Shown piece after piece: positions 53,617 through 62,776 of a stretch of DNA of 64,000 nucleotides. Source of the stretch: an uncultured Chitinophagaceae bacterium (GTDB lineage: Bacteria > Bacteroidota > Bacteroidia > Chitinophagales > Chitinophagaceae). The notes beneath the pieces are model-generated. The model was not told where the DNA came from. It saw nothing but the letters and a program-made list of their open reading frames with translations, and did not search any database. The translations under genes and the position numbers were made by a program. The first letter of the stretch is position 1. Each line of letters begins with the position of its first letter. The stretch covers positions 496,001 to 560,000 of the forward strand of contig CALCII010000011.1 of assembly GCA_937907395.1 (NCBI GenBank), in the 5' to 3' direction.

Positions 53617-53647
53617 TTTGGACTGCTGCTGGCTTTTTATACTTTTA
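53617..53647 (+). promoter_or_regulatory. Bacteroidota-type promoter of acs
   Basis: TTTG at 53617-53620, a 19-base spacer and TACTTTTA at 53640-53647 match TTTG-N19-TAnnTTTG with one mismatch. The start of transcription would be near 53653, about 20 bases before the ATG. Confidence 0.55.
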
Positions 53648-53673
53648 TCCCTCATTATTAAAAAACGATTGTT

Positions 53674-55614
53674 ATGTCATATCCCTATCAGATTCAATCA
53701 TTCGAAGAATACCAGCAGGCTTATAAAAAAAGTGTGGAAGATCCTGAGGGGTTCTGGGGTGAGATTGCAGAAACATTTCAGTGGCGTAAAAAGTGGGACA
53801 AAGTAGTTGACTGGAATTTTAAAGAACCTAATGTAAAATGGTTTGAAGGAGGAAAGCTCAATATTACGGAAAACTGTATCGACCGTCACCTTGAAAAAAT
53901 GGGTGAAAAGCCTGCGATTATATGGGAACCTAATAATCCGGAAGAACGTGTTCGCATTGTTACCTATAACCGTTTGCACAAACGTGTGTGCCAGTTTGCA
54001 CAGGTGCTTACCAACCTGGGTGTAAAGAAAGGAGACCGTGTTTGTATTTATATGGGTATGGTGCCGGAGCTGGCTTATGCCGTGTTAGGTTGTGCACGCA
54101 TAGGTGCCATCCATAGTGTGATCTTTGGAGGTTTCTCTGCACAAAGCATTGCCGATCGTTTATATGATGCACAGGCCGAGTATATTGTTACCTGCGATGG
54201 TGCTTACCGTGGCAATAAAGATATTCCTTTGAAGAGCGTGATTGATGATGCGTTGATTGGTAACCGTACTGTGAAAAAAGTAATTGTATATACAAGAACC
54301 CGCACTCCTGTTTCCATGCTCAAAGGAAGAGATGTGTGGTGGGAAGATGAAATGGAACATGCAGAGCATGAAGTGGAACGTGATGGTAAAGTGGCTTTTC
54401 CGGCTGCTGAAATGGATGCAGAAGACCCCTTGTTTATTTTATATACTTCCGGAAGTACCGGTAAGCCCAAAGGTGTGGTTCATAGTATTGCCGGTTATAT
54501 GTTGTGGACGAATTACACCTTCCTCAATGTGTTTCAATACAAGCCCGGTGATATTCATTTCTGTACTGCCGATATCGGGTGGATCACCGGTCACAGTTAT
54601 ATATTGTACGGTCCGCTGAGCGCAGGTGCTACTACACTTATGTTTGAAGGGATTCCCACCTGGCCCGATGCGGGACGTTTCTGGGATATAGTGGATCGTC
54701 ATAAAGTGAATATTCTTTACACCGCACCAACAGCGATCCGCAGTTTGATGGGATTTGGTTTGGAACCTCTTAAAGGGAAAGATCTTTCCACTCTGAAAGT
54801 GTTGGGTACAGTAGGTGAACCTATTAACGAAGAAGCATGGCATTGGTATGATGAGCATGTGGGCAAAAAACGTTGTCCCATTGTTGATACCTGGTGGCAG
54901 ACAGAAACGGGTGGTGTGCTTATTTCCAATATGGCTGGGATCACACCTTCCAAACCAAGCTGGGCTACATTACCATTGCCCGGCGTACAACCGATACTGG
55001 TAGATGAGAATGGCAAGGAGGTAACAGAGAAAGATGAAAACGGAGTCATCAAAGGAAACCTTTGTATCAAAGCGCCATGGCCTTCAACTATAAGAACAAC
55101 TTATGGCGATCACGAACGTTGCCGACAGAACTATTTTGCTACATATGAAGATCTTTATTTCACAGGTGATGGTGCGTTGAAAGATGAAGAAGGTAATTAT
55201 CGTATTACCGGACGAGTGGATGATGTGCTCAATGTGAGTGGCCACCGGTTAGGCACAGCCGAAATTGAAAATGCAATTAACATGCATGCCGGTGTGGTGG
55301 AAAGTGCGGTGGTTGGATATCCGCATGATATCAAAGGGCAAGGTGTTTATGCCTATGTGATTTATGGCCACATGCACAACGATGATCCCAATCTTACACG
55401 CCAGGATATCCTGCAAACGGTAACCAGGGTGATTGGCCCCATTGCCAAGCCCGATAAAATTCAGTTTGTGAGCGGATTGCCCAAAACAAGGAGTGGTAAA
55501 ATCATGCGTCGTATTCTGAGGAAAGTTGCAGAAAATGATCTCAGTAACCTGGGCGATACTTCAACTTTGCTTGATCCGGGTGTGGTGGATGAAATTGTAA
55601 AAGGGAAATTATAA
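53674..55614 (+). CDS. acs: Acetyl-CoA synthetase (acetate--CoA ligase)
   Basis: The 646-residue enzyme activates acetate to acetyl-CoA via acetyl-AMP. It has the core motifs YTSGSTGKPKGVVHS, GWITGHSYILYGPL, the WWQTETGG loop, YFTGDGA, and the C-terminal LPKTRSGKIMRR, whose K609 is the lysine usually controlled by acetylation. WEPNNPEE at the N-terminus and the length are typical of Acs. It is divergent from the InsA-like regulator and close to a symporter kinase, an organic-acid importer and prpE, so it belongs to an acetate/propionate utilisation cluster. A terminator follows at 55632. Confidence 0.95.
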   Translation: MSYPYQIQSFEEYQQAYKKSVEDPEGFWGEIAETFQWRKKWDKVVDWNFKEPNVKWFEGGKLNITENCIDRHLEKMGEKPAIIWEPNNPEERVRIVTYNRLHKRVCQFAQVLTNLGVKKGDRVCIYMGMVPELAYAVLGCARIGAIHSVIFGGFSAQSIADRLYDAQAEYIVTCDGAYRGNKDIPLKSVIDDALIGNRTVKKVIVYTRTRTPVSMLKGRDVWWEDEMEHAEHEVERDGKVAFPAAEMDAEDPLFILYTSGSTGKPKGVVHSIAGYMLWTNYTFLNVFQYKPGDIHFCTADIGWITGHSYILYGPLSAGATTLMFEGIPTWPDAGRFWDIVDRHKVNILYTAPTAIRSLMGFGLEPLKGKDLSTLKVLGTVGEPINEEAWHWYDEHVGKKRCPIVDTWWQTETGGVLISNMAGITPSKPSWATLPLPGVQPILVDENGKEVTEKDENGVIKGNLCIKAPWPSTIRTTYGDHERCRQNYFATYEDLYFTGDGALKDEEGNYRITGRVDDVLNVSGHRLGTAEIENAINMHAGVVESAVVGYPHDIKGQGVYAYVIYGHMHNDDPNLTRQDILQTVTRVIGPIAKPDKIQFVSGLPKTRSGKIMRRILRKVAENDLSNLGDTSTLLDPGVVDEIVKGKL

Positions 55615-55631
55615 TGGATGTTTCAATCATA

Positions 55632-55658
55632 AAAAACCCCGGTTGATCCGGGGTTTTT
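55632..55658. terminator. Terminator between acs and the convergent gene
   Basis: AAAAACCCCGG and CCGGGGTTTTT form an 11-bp perfect stem with a TTGAT loop. It can act in both directions for the convergent genes ending at 55614 and 55678. Confidence 0.9.
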
Positions 55659-55677
55659 ATTTGTAGTAAGAGATTGA

Positions 55678-57285
55678 TTAATCAACCGGCATTTTAGCAA
55701 ACCATAATGTTTTACCACTTTTATTCTCACCAAGGAATACAATGTTTCCGTTTCCAATGGATAAGAGTGGATATTTATTGTTTACGTAGTAATCGGTTTT
55801 TCCCTGGCCAAATTGTACAAACTCACCAATGCTTGCATTTGCAATATCAATTTTTGCCACGCTGGGGTAAACCAGGAATTTATATTTGCTTTCTCCCAGT
55901 TCTTTTTCTGTCTTTAATCCGGCCATTTCCATAATCATCCAATACAATTTCGTTCCGTCATTGCTGAAGACCAGCATCTGGTTGTTGGGCGACATACTGG
56001 CTTCCTTATCATTTTCTTCACGACGAACTCCGTAAGCAGCTTTTAGATTGCCATTGCCTGAGAAATGCATCATGATAATATCTTCATATTTAATGCCGGA
56101 TTTGTTCTTTGTGAATTTCTGTCCGGTTAAAAATAAATCACCATTGGGCGCAAGCTTAAGATCTGATACTCTGAATTTTTTACCTGTGTATTCCGGTTTT
56201 TTCTTTTGTGATGCAGGTGATTTTGCTTTCGCTTCAAAATCATCGAGTGTATTATTGGTAACAAATTCGGCCTTTCCATTGGCAATTTTCACAATCTGGA
56301 AACCTTTCGCTTTGAATTCATCGTTTTGTACATCCCGTCCGTCTGATACAGGTTGCGGAGCGGTGAATTTTTCATTGAAATAATCATCATCACTTCCGGT
56401 TGCACCAAGAATCAACACTTCGTTTCCGTTTTGTACAAACATGTTTCCGTTGAAAATGCCTGCATTTGATTTAAATGCAATGCGTTCTTTCACTTTGCCA
56501 TCATAGCCAATACGAACGAATGTATAATTCTTAGGATCGGGATTGGCAAAGCTTTTGGTTCCTTTGCCGCCGTATGGAGCAAAAAGAATCAATACATCAT
56601 CTTCTGCATTGGCATCTTCATCATTATCGGCAGTGCTGATGCCAACAATAGTTTGAGGGAAGTCGAATTTGATTTCCTGGTCACTGATGCGGTTCATTTC
56701 TTTATCGAAGCGCATTACATGAATTTCTTTGTATTGCCGCATCGGATCTTTCATAGGTCCTTTTGCACCTGCAACTACAAGCACGGTTTCCAGTTCGTCC
56801 TGCTCTGTATGCGCAAAGTAGAAGAGCTTCTCACCGTCGTCTGTTTTAGGTTTTACTTTATCTGCCAGTTTCACTTTGCTATCGTATCCGCCCCAGAACC
56901 AGTTCCATTTTCTGTTAATAATTTTACGGCGCAATACCAATGTGCCCATGAAATTGGTTTCAACTGTTAAGGAGTTGAGGGTGTATTCTTCTCCTTTATC
57001 AACTTTATATCCTTTGATTTTTTCAAGAGGCTGCTCGCTTTCCTGCATACTCTTGAAATTGAAATTGAGGTCAAACTTGTAGGTTTCAAATTTGGCAACT
57101 TTACCTGTTGCTTTTGTAACATAGGTGAGCGATAGTTCGTTATTGGCTTCATCTACCTTTGGTTCGTACAGATAACCTTTATTTGCTTTTTTAGAAATTT
57201 CATAAGTGGCTTCTTTGGAAAGCTGTTGAGCTCCGGCACTAAAAATGCTCAGGAAAGCAGTAAGTGTCAGCAGAATTTGTTTCAT
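55678..57285 (-). CDS. Hypothetical exported protein, beta-rich
   Basis: I do not recognise a family for this 535-residue protein. It has a signal peptide (MKQILLTLTAFLSIFSAGAQ). The body looks like repeated beta-strands with segments such as KIKGYKVDKGEEYTLNSL, KEIHVMRFDKEMNRIS and KFRVSDLKLAPNGDLFLTGQ, which could be an irregular propeller. There is no lipobox or sorting domain, so it is probably periplasmic. It is monocistronic with a terminator downstream. Confidence 0.7.
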   Translation of the reverse strand: MKQILLTLTAFLSIFSAGAQQLSKEATYEISKKANKGYLYEPKVDEANNELSLTYVTKATGKVAKFETYKFDLNFNFKSMQESEQPLEKIKGYKVDKGEEYTLNSLTVETNFMGTLVLRRKIINRKWNWFWGGYDSKVKLADKVKPKTDDGEKLFYFAHTEQDELETVLVVAGAKGPMKDPMRQYKEIHVMRFDKEMNRISDQEIKFDFPQTIVGISTADNDEDANAEDDVLILFAPYGGKGTKSFANPDPKNYTFVRIGYDGKVKERIAFKSNAGIFNGNMFVQNGNEVLILGATGSDDDYFNEKFTAPQPVSDGRDVQNDEFKAKGFQIVKIANGKAEFVTNNTLDDFEAKAKSPASQKKKPEYTGKKFRVSDLKLAPNGDLFLTGQKFTKNKSGIKYEDIIMMHFSGNGNLKAAYGVRREENDKEASMSPNNQMLVFSNDGTKLYWMIMEMAGLKTEKELGESKYKFLVYPSVAKIDIANASIGEFVQFGQGKTDYYVNNKYPLLSIGNGNIVFLGENKSGKTLWFAKMPVD

Positions 57286-57360
57286 ACATGTGAATTTAGG
57301 CTGCCAAAATAGAGAATGGCAGCAGGGCCGGCAATACCTTCCGAAGGGTATTTTACAAAA

Positions 57361-57918
57361 TCAATGCAGGATGGTTACTTCTGTGCCAATGGGGAGAAGG
57401 TCGTATAATTCTTTTGCGTATTCCCGTTTCGTGGAAATGCAGCCCAGTGTCCAGTTATAGTAGTAGTCTACATAACGGTCTTCGTTTTTGCGTGTGGCAT
57501 GAATACCAATTCCGCCACCGGGTTTTGCGTTGGTAGGAATGGTGCCCGTACGCTTGCGTTCATTGAATTTTTCCAGGTCAACAGGAGTGGGATAGTCGAG
57601 CAGCAGGAAATAGCCCCACTCCGGATGTATTTTTTTGGCAATGATTTTAAAATTCCCTTCCGGTGTCTTGCGGTCCCCTTCCATCATTTTATCGGACCGG
57701 TCGCTACTTCCAAAAACAACAGGATAGGTTGTTTCATAACCTTCCGGATCAAATACAGTTAGTTCATATTTGCTTTTGTCGATCACCACCCTGTAGATGG
57801 ATTGTTGTTGATGGCTGAATTTTTTCGTGGGGGATTTACTACGTAAAACAAATGTAAAGCCACTTAACAGTAACATGAAAAGGGTAACGATAAGGGTGAC
57901 GGCCGACCGTTGCTTCAT
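57361..57918 (-). CDS. L,D-transpeptidase (YkuD family)
   Basis: The 185-residue protein has an N-terminal membrane anchor (VTLIVTLFMLLLSGFTFVL). The YkuD domain follows: YRVVIDKSKYELTVFDPEG at the start, GDRKTPEGNFKI, GIGIHATRKNEDR with the conserved His, and NWTLGCISTKREYAKELYDL with the catalytic Cys. The common SHGC is TLGC here, a known kind of variation. Such enzymes make 3-3 cross-links in peptidoglycan or attach proteins to it. It acts in the periplasm. Confidence 0.85.
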   Translation of the reverse strand: MKQRSAVTLIVTLFMLLLSGFTFVLRSKSPTKKFSHQQQSIYRVVIDKSKYELTVFDPEGYETTYPVVFGSSDRSDKMMEGDRKTPEGNFKIIAKKIHPEWGYFLLLDYPTPVDLEKFNERKRTGTIPTNAKPGGGIGIHATRKNEDRYVDYYYNWTLGCISTKREYAKELYDLLPIGTEVTILH

Positions 57919-58020
57919 ATTCGTTTGTGTGATTTTCTAAGAGAACGCAAGATGCTTTTTTCTATTATATATTGAAACGTTTATTAACAAATTTGTTGCC
58001 AAAATCTTTTTATAAAAAGA

Positions 58021-58074
58021 AAACCGCCCCTCAAAGAGAAGCGGTTTGCCAGAGAATACACCCGAAGGTGTATT
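58021..58074 (-). terminator. Two hairpins downstream of the ECF operon
   Basis: An AAACCGC/GCGGTTT stem (58021-58047) is followed on the minus strand by a T-rich stretch. A second perfect 8-bp hairpin, AATACACC/GGTGTATT with a TTCG loop on the minus strand (58055-58074), precedes it and overlaps the last codon of the barrel gene. Confidence 0.75.
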
Positions 58075-58930
58075 ACCAGCTGCTGAGCCTTAATCCCACA
58101 TTGTATGGAGTTTGATCCAGTCCGCTGCGGAACATATTATTCAGTGCATAACTTCCGTAGAAGCGTACCGTGCCAAGGTTTAATTCACCAATGGCAGAAA
58201 CTTTCCATGGTTCAAGGTTAAAATCATTGTTCACTTTCTCTTTTCCACGCAGATCGCTGATCATTTTCTGACGGGCGCTGTAGAGGTAGCCTACACTCAC
58301 ACCGGCACTTACACCATAACTCTTTTTCTTTTTGGGTGTGAAATTGAAGTTCACCATGGCGGGTAAGGTGATATAATCTGCTGCCAGTTTGTTTTTCTTA
58401 AAGGAAGCCACATCTTCATCTCTTTCAATGAAATCGGTGGGGTCGTAACGGAAGCGGATATTATTCTCGAAACGATAGTTATTTAATTCAAGGCCCAGGC
58501 CATATTTCAGGTTCACAACATGTTTGATTACGTTGATGCGCTGCATGAAAAACCAAACATTCACGTTTACAGATTTTCCTGTACGTAATCCCATAAGGCT
58601 TTTACTACCGCCGGGAAAATAACCTGAAGGCCCGGAAATAGCAGCATAATCAGTTTGATCATTTACGTTGGCAAAACCCAGATCCACAATCCACCAGTTG
58701 GTGCTGATGTTGGAAGGCTTGTAGTCTTTCCGCTTTTTGATTTCAACAGTAACGCCTTCGCCCTTTTTCTCTTCGGGTTCTTTATCGGTTTTTTTATCAT
58801 CGTTCTTTTTAATAATGATAATGTTGCCTACTTTGATGGTGTCCACACTTGGTTTTCCTGTGGTATCAGCTTGTGCATAGATTCCTGAACATACTGCAAG
58901 TCCAAGCAATGATAAAAACATCTGCTTCAT
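58073..58930 (-). CDS. Outer-membrane beta-barrel protein of the ECF operon
   Basis: The 285-residue protein has a signal peptide (MKQMFLSLLGLAVCSGIYAQ), then a charged linker of about 50 residues (KKNDDKKTDKEPEEKKGEG). The rest is beta-strand rich (NVNVWFFMQRINVIKHVV, LKYGLGLELNNYRF, VRFYGSYALNNMF) and ends LRLSSW with an aromatic last residue, typical of outer-membrane barrels. It is the third gene of the operon with the ECF sigma and anti-sigma factor, so it could be a target or a sensor output of that pair. Substrate is unknown. Confidence 0.75.
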   Translation of the reverse strand: MKQMFLSLLGLAVCSGIYAQADTTGKPSVDTIKVGNIIIIKKNDDKKTDKEPEEKKGEGVTVEIKKRKDYKPSNISTNWWIVDLGFANVNDQTDYAAISGPSGYFPGGSKSLMGLRTGKSVNVNVWFFMQRINVIKHVVNLKYGLGLELNNYRFENNIRFRYDPTDFIERDEDVASFKKNKLAADYITLPAMVNFNFTPKKKKSYGVSAGVSVGYLYSARQKMISDLRGKEKVNNDFNLEPWKVSAIGELNLGTVRFYGSYALNNMFRSGLDQTPYNVGLRLSSW

Positions 58931-58952
58931 AATAGTTCCTTTTTAAAAATGA

Positions 58953-60035
58953 TTATTGAGTATTTACGGCAAACATGGCAAATCTTACCTGGGAGTCGCC
59001 GGTATGAATACCGGTTCTGCGTTCAATGGTTCGTTTTGCTTTTTTAAGCAAACCTTTGAGCCCTGTGCTACGTTGACGTTCTTCATTGAGGACTCCGTTG
59101 TCTTCCTCCTGGTTGTCGTTGTCTTCATTGTAAGAAGCGTAGCTCGCATACTTATTTGCTGTGTTTGTTACAGGTGGTACGTTTACTGTTTCCTGAATGT
59201 TACTGTTAGTTGTGGAATTATTTTCAGTTGTAGTAAGAACAGGTTGTGTAACAACAACGTCTTGACCGGTAAGTACAGGTGTTTGTGTTTGCGTATTGTT
59301 TGTTTGTATATTGTTTGTATTGCCTGTAGCGGTTGATGTATTTGTTGTGTGTTTATTTACAGCAGTAATAGCAAGATCCTGTTTTTGTGGTTCTGTTGAA
59401 ACATCGTTGTTCTTTGTTTCTGCAGGTTGGTTGTTGCTTTGTTGCTCAACGTTGGGTACAGTAGATGATGATGGATTTTGTGTTTCCGGTTTGGCAACGG
59501 CCAGGTTGTTGTTATTGTGTTCCTGTTTGTTATTCATCAGCCACATACCGCTTGCCAGCAATACAATTACGGCAGCAGCTGCAGCCCAACGGCGGGCAGC
59601 CGTGCCCAGGTAAAATACACGGGCAGGTTGTGATTCTCTGTACAGTATAGATTTATCAGGGAAAACAATTGTTTCATCGGCAGCGAGTTGACTCCTTTGT
59701 AACCAGCGGAACTCTTTCTGCAATTGTTCATCTTTCTGCAATGCCTGTTCAACCTCTGCGGTTTGTTGGGCACTTAATTCTTTATCCAGATGAAGTAGTA
59801 AGAATTCTTCACTGATGGATGATTCTTCTGTTTCAACTTTCAATAAGGATTGAACGAGCTGCGGATCAACAACCGGATCGGCAGTGAATGTAGTCTGCTG
59901 CAGTAATTCCAACTCTTCTTTCAGATCCGGATTGGCAGCAACGAATGTTTCCACCATAGCACGCTCTTCTGCACCCAACTCTTTGTCTATGTAGAGCAGG
60001 AAGAATTCTTCGTAATTATGGCGGTTAATATTCAT
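58953..60035 (-). CDS. Membrane-spanning anti-sigma factor with duplicated cytoplasmic module
   Basis: The 360-residue protein has two similar N-terminal modules (EEFFLLYIDKELGAEERAMV and EEFLLLHLDKELSAQQTAEV), each about 45 residues, which should bind the sigma factor. A single membrane helix (WAAAAAVIVLLASGMWLMN) follows near residue 160. The periplasmic part is low-complexity, rich in Asn, Thr and Gln, and ends in a short basic segment (LKGLLKKAKRTIERRTGIHT). The gene lies 17 bases after the ECF sigma gene and 22 before the barrel gene, so it is their partner. No HCC zinc motif is present. Confidence 0.8.
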   Translation of the reverse strand: MNINRHNYEEFFLLYIDKELGAEERAMVETFVAANPDLKEELELLQQTTFTADPVVDPQLVQSLLKVETEESSISEEFLLLHLDKELSAQQTAEVEQALQKDEQLQKEFRWLQRSQLAADETIVFPDKSILYRESQPARVFYLGTAARRWAAAAAVIVLLASGMWLMNNKQEHNNNNLAVAKPETQNPSSSTVPNVEQQSNNQPAETKNNDVSTEPQKQDLAITAVNKHTTNTSTATGNTNNIQTNNTQTQTPVLTGQDVVVTQPVLTTTENNSTTNSNIQETVNVPPVTNTANKYASYASYNEDNDNQEEDNGVLNEERQRSTGLKGLLKKAKRTIERRTGIHTGDSQVRFAMFAVNTQ

Positions 60036-60052
60036 TTCTTTTTGATTCAGGG

Positions 60053-60538
60053 TTACAGAACGTTTTCAATACTCACTAAATAATTCTTCAACTGCAACCG
60101 GGCACGGTGTAAATATACTTTTACCTGGCTTTCGTTGAGTCCGGTTATTTGTCCAATCTCTTCATAACTATATCCCTCATAATCCTTCAACAATACAAGG
60201 CTACGGGCTGTTTCACTTAACCGGTTCAATGCCTCTTCCAGTACTTTTTTCATGTTATGAGCCGGACGGTTCTGAACTCTCACTTCTTCTGCAAACTCAT
60301 CTCTGAGGCTCACCCGTTTGTGTTTGCGGATGTGGTCAATCATCTGGTTATAAGCAATGGTAAACAGGTACGATTTGCTGCGTTCTGTTTCCACTTGCTC
60401 CCGGTTGATCCACAGTTTCTCAAAGGCACTTTGTACAACGTCACGAGAATCTTCCTCATGCCCCAGGTTTTTGAGGATGAAGCGGTACACGTTATCGGCA
60501 TACCTTGTTACACAGTCATTGTATTCTCTGGCAGTCAT
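60053..60538 (-). CDS. ECF RNA polymerase sigma factor
   Basis: The 161-residue protein has sigma region 2 (YADNVYRFILKNLGHEEDSR, DVVQSAFEKLWINRE, SYLFTIAYNQMIDHIRKHKR) and region 4 (LNRLSETARSLVLLKDYEGY, SYEEIGQITGLNESQVKVYL, HRARLQLKNYL). This is a standard two-domain ECF factor for envelope genes. It is the first gene of the minus-strand operon and is followed by its putative anti-sigma factor. The recognised promoter cannot be read from the window. Confidence 0.92.
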   Translation of the reverse strand: MTAREYNDCVTRYADNVYRFILKNLGHEEDSRDVVQSAFEKLWINREQVETERSKSYLFTIAYNQMIDHIRKHKRVSLRDEFAEEVRVQNRPAHNMKKVLEEALNRLSETARSLVLLKDYEGYSYEEIGQITGLNESQVKVYLHRARLQLKNYLVSIENVL

Positions 60539-60622
60539 AATGATTGAGTCTCAGGCGAAATTTGCTTGTCTTGATAGTTTTACGGACAAAGCAGGAATAA
60601 GTTACAGGATTTTCAAAAAAAA

Positions 60623-60814
60623 TCAGAGAATGCCGGAAAATGAATCCATAATAAAGAAACCGGTAGCCGGAGTAGCCTGATTTTTAGGATTACACTGTTG
60701 GGAACAGGTGGGCTTCTTTGTGCTAACAGGTTGTTTTACAGCGGCTTGAATATAAAGCCAGCCGGCTAAAGTAACGAGAACTGTAAAACAAATGAATAGG
60801 ATTTTCTTTTTCAT
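60623..60814 (-). CDS. Small hypothetical membrane-anchored protein
   Basis: This 63-residue protein has one N-terminal membrane helix (KKKILFICFTVLVTLAGWLY) and a short exported tail with two cysteines (PTCSQQCNPKNQ). No family is recognised. It lies upstream of the ECF operon on the same strand, 84 bases away. Its small size lowers confidence. Confidence 0.5.
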   Translation of the reverse strand: MKKKILFICFTVLVTLAGWLYIQAAVKQPVSTKKPTCSQQCNPKNQATPATGFFIMDSFSGIL

Positions 60815-60951
60815 GCCCTGTCTGGTTTCAAGATTATACGAAGGTAATCACTCAAAGGTTACAGATTAGGGTTTGAACTCTAAGATATTTTTTCTTTTGC
60901 AAAAATATAAGCCGTTCCGGGAATGCACCTCCAAACAACAGTCGCTTACCT

Positions 60952-60959
60952 TAGTTTTG
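60952..60959 (+). promoter_or_regulatory. Possible -7 element of kbl
   Basis: TAGTTTTG matches TAnnTTTG exactly, 20 bases before the ATG. No TTTG element is found at the proper distance upstream, so support is partial. Confidence 0.3.
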
Positions 60960-60978
60960 CAGTTCAAATTTCTGCAGT

Positions 60979-62172
60979 ATGAACGATAAAATGGTAGAAA
61001 GAATTGCGTTAGAGCTGGAAGAAATCAAATCTTCCGGGTTGTTTAAGACAGAACGGATTATTGAAAGTCCGCAAGGCCCTGAAATAAAAGTGAACGGAAA
61101 AATTGTATTGAATTTCTGCGCCAATAATTACCTCGGATTATCCTCGCATCCCAAAGTGATTGATGCCGCTAAAAAATATATTGACCACCGGGGCTATGGC
61201 ATGAGCAGTGTGCGTTTCATTTGCGGGACACAGGATATTCATAAAGAACTGGAGGCGAAAATCTCCAAATTTCTGGGAACAGAAGATACCATATTATATG
61301 CCGCTGCTTTTGATGCCAATGGTGGAGTGTTTGAACCGTTGTTTAATGAGCAGGATGCCATCATCAGCGATGCCTTGAATCATGCATCGATTATTGACGG
61401 GGTTCGTTTATGTAAAGCACAGCGTTTCCGTTATGAACATAATAATATGGCCGATCTGGAGGTGAAATTACAGGAAGCAACTTCTGCCCGCAACCGGGTA
61501 ATTGTAACCGATGGCAGCTTCAGTATGGACGGTACCATTGCCCAGCTGGATAAGATTGTGGAGCTGGCCGAAAAATATGATGCGGCCATCATGGTGGATG
61601 AATGTCATTCCAGTGGTTTCCTGGGTAAAACGGGCAGAGGTACACACGAATACCGTGGTGTAATGGGAAAGATCGATATCATCACCGGCACATTAGGAAA
61701 AGCATTGGGTGGCGCCAGCGGTGGTTTCACCAGTGGACGAAAAGAAGTGATTGAAATGCTGCGCCAGCGTTCACGTCCTTACCTGTTCTCTAACACACTG
61801 GCACCAAGTATTGTTGGTGCTTCTATTGCAGTAATGGATCTGCTGAGTGAAACAACGGAGCTGAGGGATAAACTGGAGGCAAATACCAAATACTTCCGGG
61901 CAAAAATGACTGAAGCCGGTTTTGATATCAAGCCAGGCGATCATCCTATTGTTCCTATTATGTTATATGATGCAGTGGTGGCTCAGAATTTTGCGGCCAA
62001 ACTGCTGGAAGAAGGAATTTATGTAATTGGCTTCTTCTTCCCGGTTGTGCCAAAAGGCCAGGCCCGCATCCGTGTGCAATTAAGTGCTGCACATGACCAA
62101 CTGCATCTTGACAAAGCCATTGCTGCTTTCACAAAAGTGGGCAAGGCATTGGGAGTAATAGCTGGTTCTTAG
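60979..62172 (+). CDS. kbl: Glycine C-acetyltransferase (2-amino-3-ketobutyrate CoA ligase)
   Basis: The 397-residue PLP enzyme belongs to the alpha-oxoamine synthase family and joins glycine with acetyl-CoA or cleaves 2-amino-3-oxobutyrate in threonine breakdown. Key segments are NFCANNYLGLSSHPKVIDAA, GYGMSSVRFICGTQ, DDALNHASII-like SDALNHASIIDGVRL, VDECHSSGFLGKTGRG, and the PLP-lysine loop GTLGKALGGASGGF. The last features (KGQARIRVQLSAAHD) fit Kbl better than BioF or HemA. Length is standard. No threonine dehydrogenase is adjacent. Confidence 0.93.
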   Translation: MNDKMVERIALELEEIKSSGLFKTERIIESPQGPEIKVNGKIVLNFCANNYLGLSSHPKVIDAAKKYIDHRGYGMSSVRFICGTQDIHKELEAKISKFLGTEDTILYAAAFDANGGVFEPLFNEQDAIISDALNHASIIDGVRLCKAQRFRYEHNNMADLEVKLQEATSARNRVIVTDGSFSMDGTIAQLDKIVELAEKYDAAIMVDECHSSGFLGKTGRGTHEYRGVMGKIDIITGTLGKALGGASGGFTSGRKEVIEMLRQRSRPYLFSNTLAPSIVGASIAVMDLLSETTELRDKLEANTKYFRAKMTEAGFDIKPGDHPIVPIMLYDAVVAQNFAAKLLEEGIYVIGFFFPVVPKGQARIRVQLSAAHDQLHLDKAIAAFTKVGKALGVIAGS

Positions 62173-62194
62173 GCTGAAAAGGTTTTTACAAAAT

Positions 62195-62219
62195 AAAAGG
62201 ACATCTTAGATGTCCTTTT
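62195..62219. terminator. Bidirectional terminator between kbl and the lipoprotein gene
   Basis: AAAAGGACATC and GATGTCCTTTT form an 11-bp perfect stem with a TTA loop, between convergent genes. Confidence 0.92.
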
Positions 62220-62242
62220 ATTTACAGCTAAAGCAGATGTTA

Positions 62243-62776
62243 TTAGAGTTTAGGGACTTTAAAGCTACCTTCCGTAATTGTATAAGTTGTTGTACCACCG
62301 CTTACAGCAGCAACTTTCCCCGTAAATGTTCCGCTTACATAAGTGCTTGTAACCTCAGAAAATGTGATAACGGCATCGTTGATTGATTCCGGATTAACCA
62401 TAACAGAACTATAAGCATTTCCCGCATTGTCATAATACATTAATACTGCCTGAATTGTTCCTCCAGCATCCTGATTTTTATATGTTTTTCCTGTTGCTAT
62501 GGTTGCAATATCATTTGCATTAATTGCAATATGATCTTTTAAAGCTACACTCGTAGCTAATGACGCTTGTACGGCTAATGAATAGATCACCGGAGAGCTG
62601 GGAAGTGTTACTGTTGTGAAATTAGGGATGCCTTTATATTCTTTTTGCACACCGTCTAACTTAAACTTAACAAAGTAGGTTGTACTTGAAGAGCCCGAGC
62701 TGGATTTTTTGCATGCAGTGAATAAAGTAGCTGAAAGTAAAAGAATTGCCAGTGAAAATAAATGTGCTTTTTTCAT
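62243..62776 (-). CDS. Putative lipoprotein of unknown function
   Basis: The 177-residue protein has a lipoprotein signal (SLAILLLSATLFTACKK, lipobox LFTAC) and a Ser-rich tether, then a beta-rich domain (YFVKFKLDGVQKEYKGIPNF, IATGKTYKNQDAGG, VSGTFTGKVAAVSGGTTTYT, ITEGSFKVPKL). This pattern, with TGTFTG-like strand and EGSFKVP ending, resembles DUF6252-type Bacteroidota lipoproteins. It is probably periplasmic or surface-exposed. Function is unknown. Confidence 0.75.
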   Translation of the reverse strand: MKKAHLFSLAILLLSATLFTACKKSSSGSSSTTYFVKFKLDGVQKEYKGIPNFTTVTLPSSPVIYSLAVQASLATSVALKDHIAINANDIATIATGKTYKNQDAGGTIQAVLMYYDNAGNAYSSVMVNPESINDAVITFSEVTSTYVSGTFTGKVAAVSGGTTTYTITEGSFKVPKL

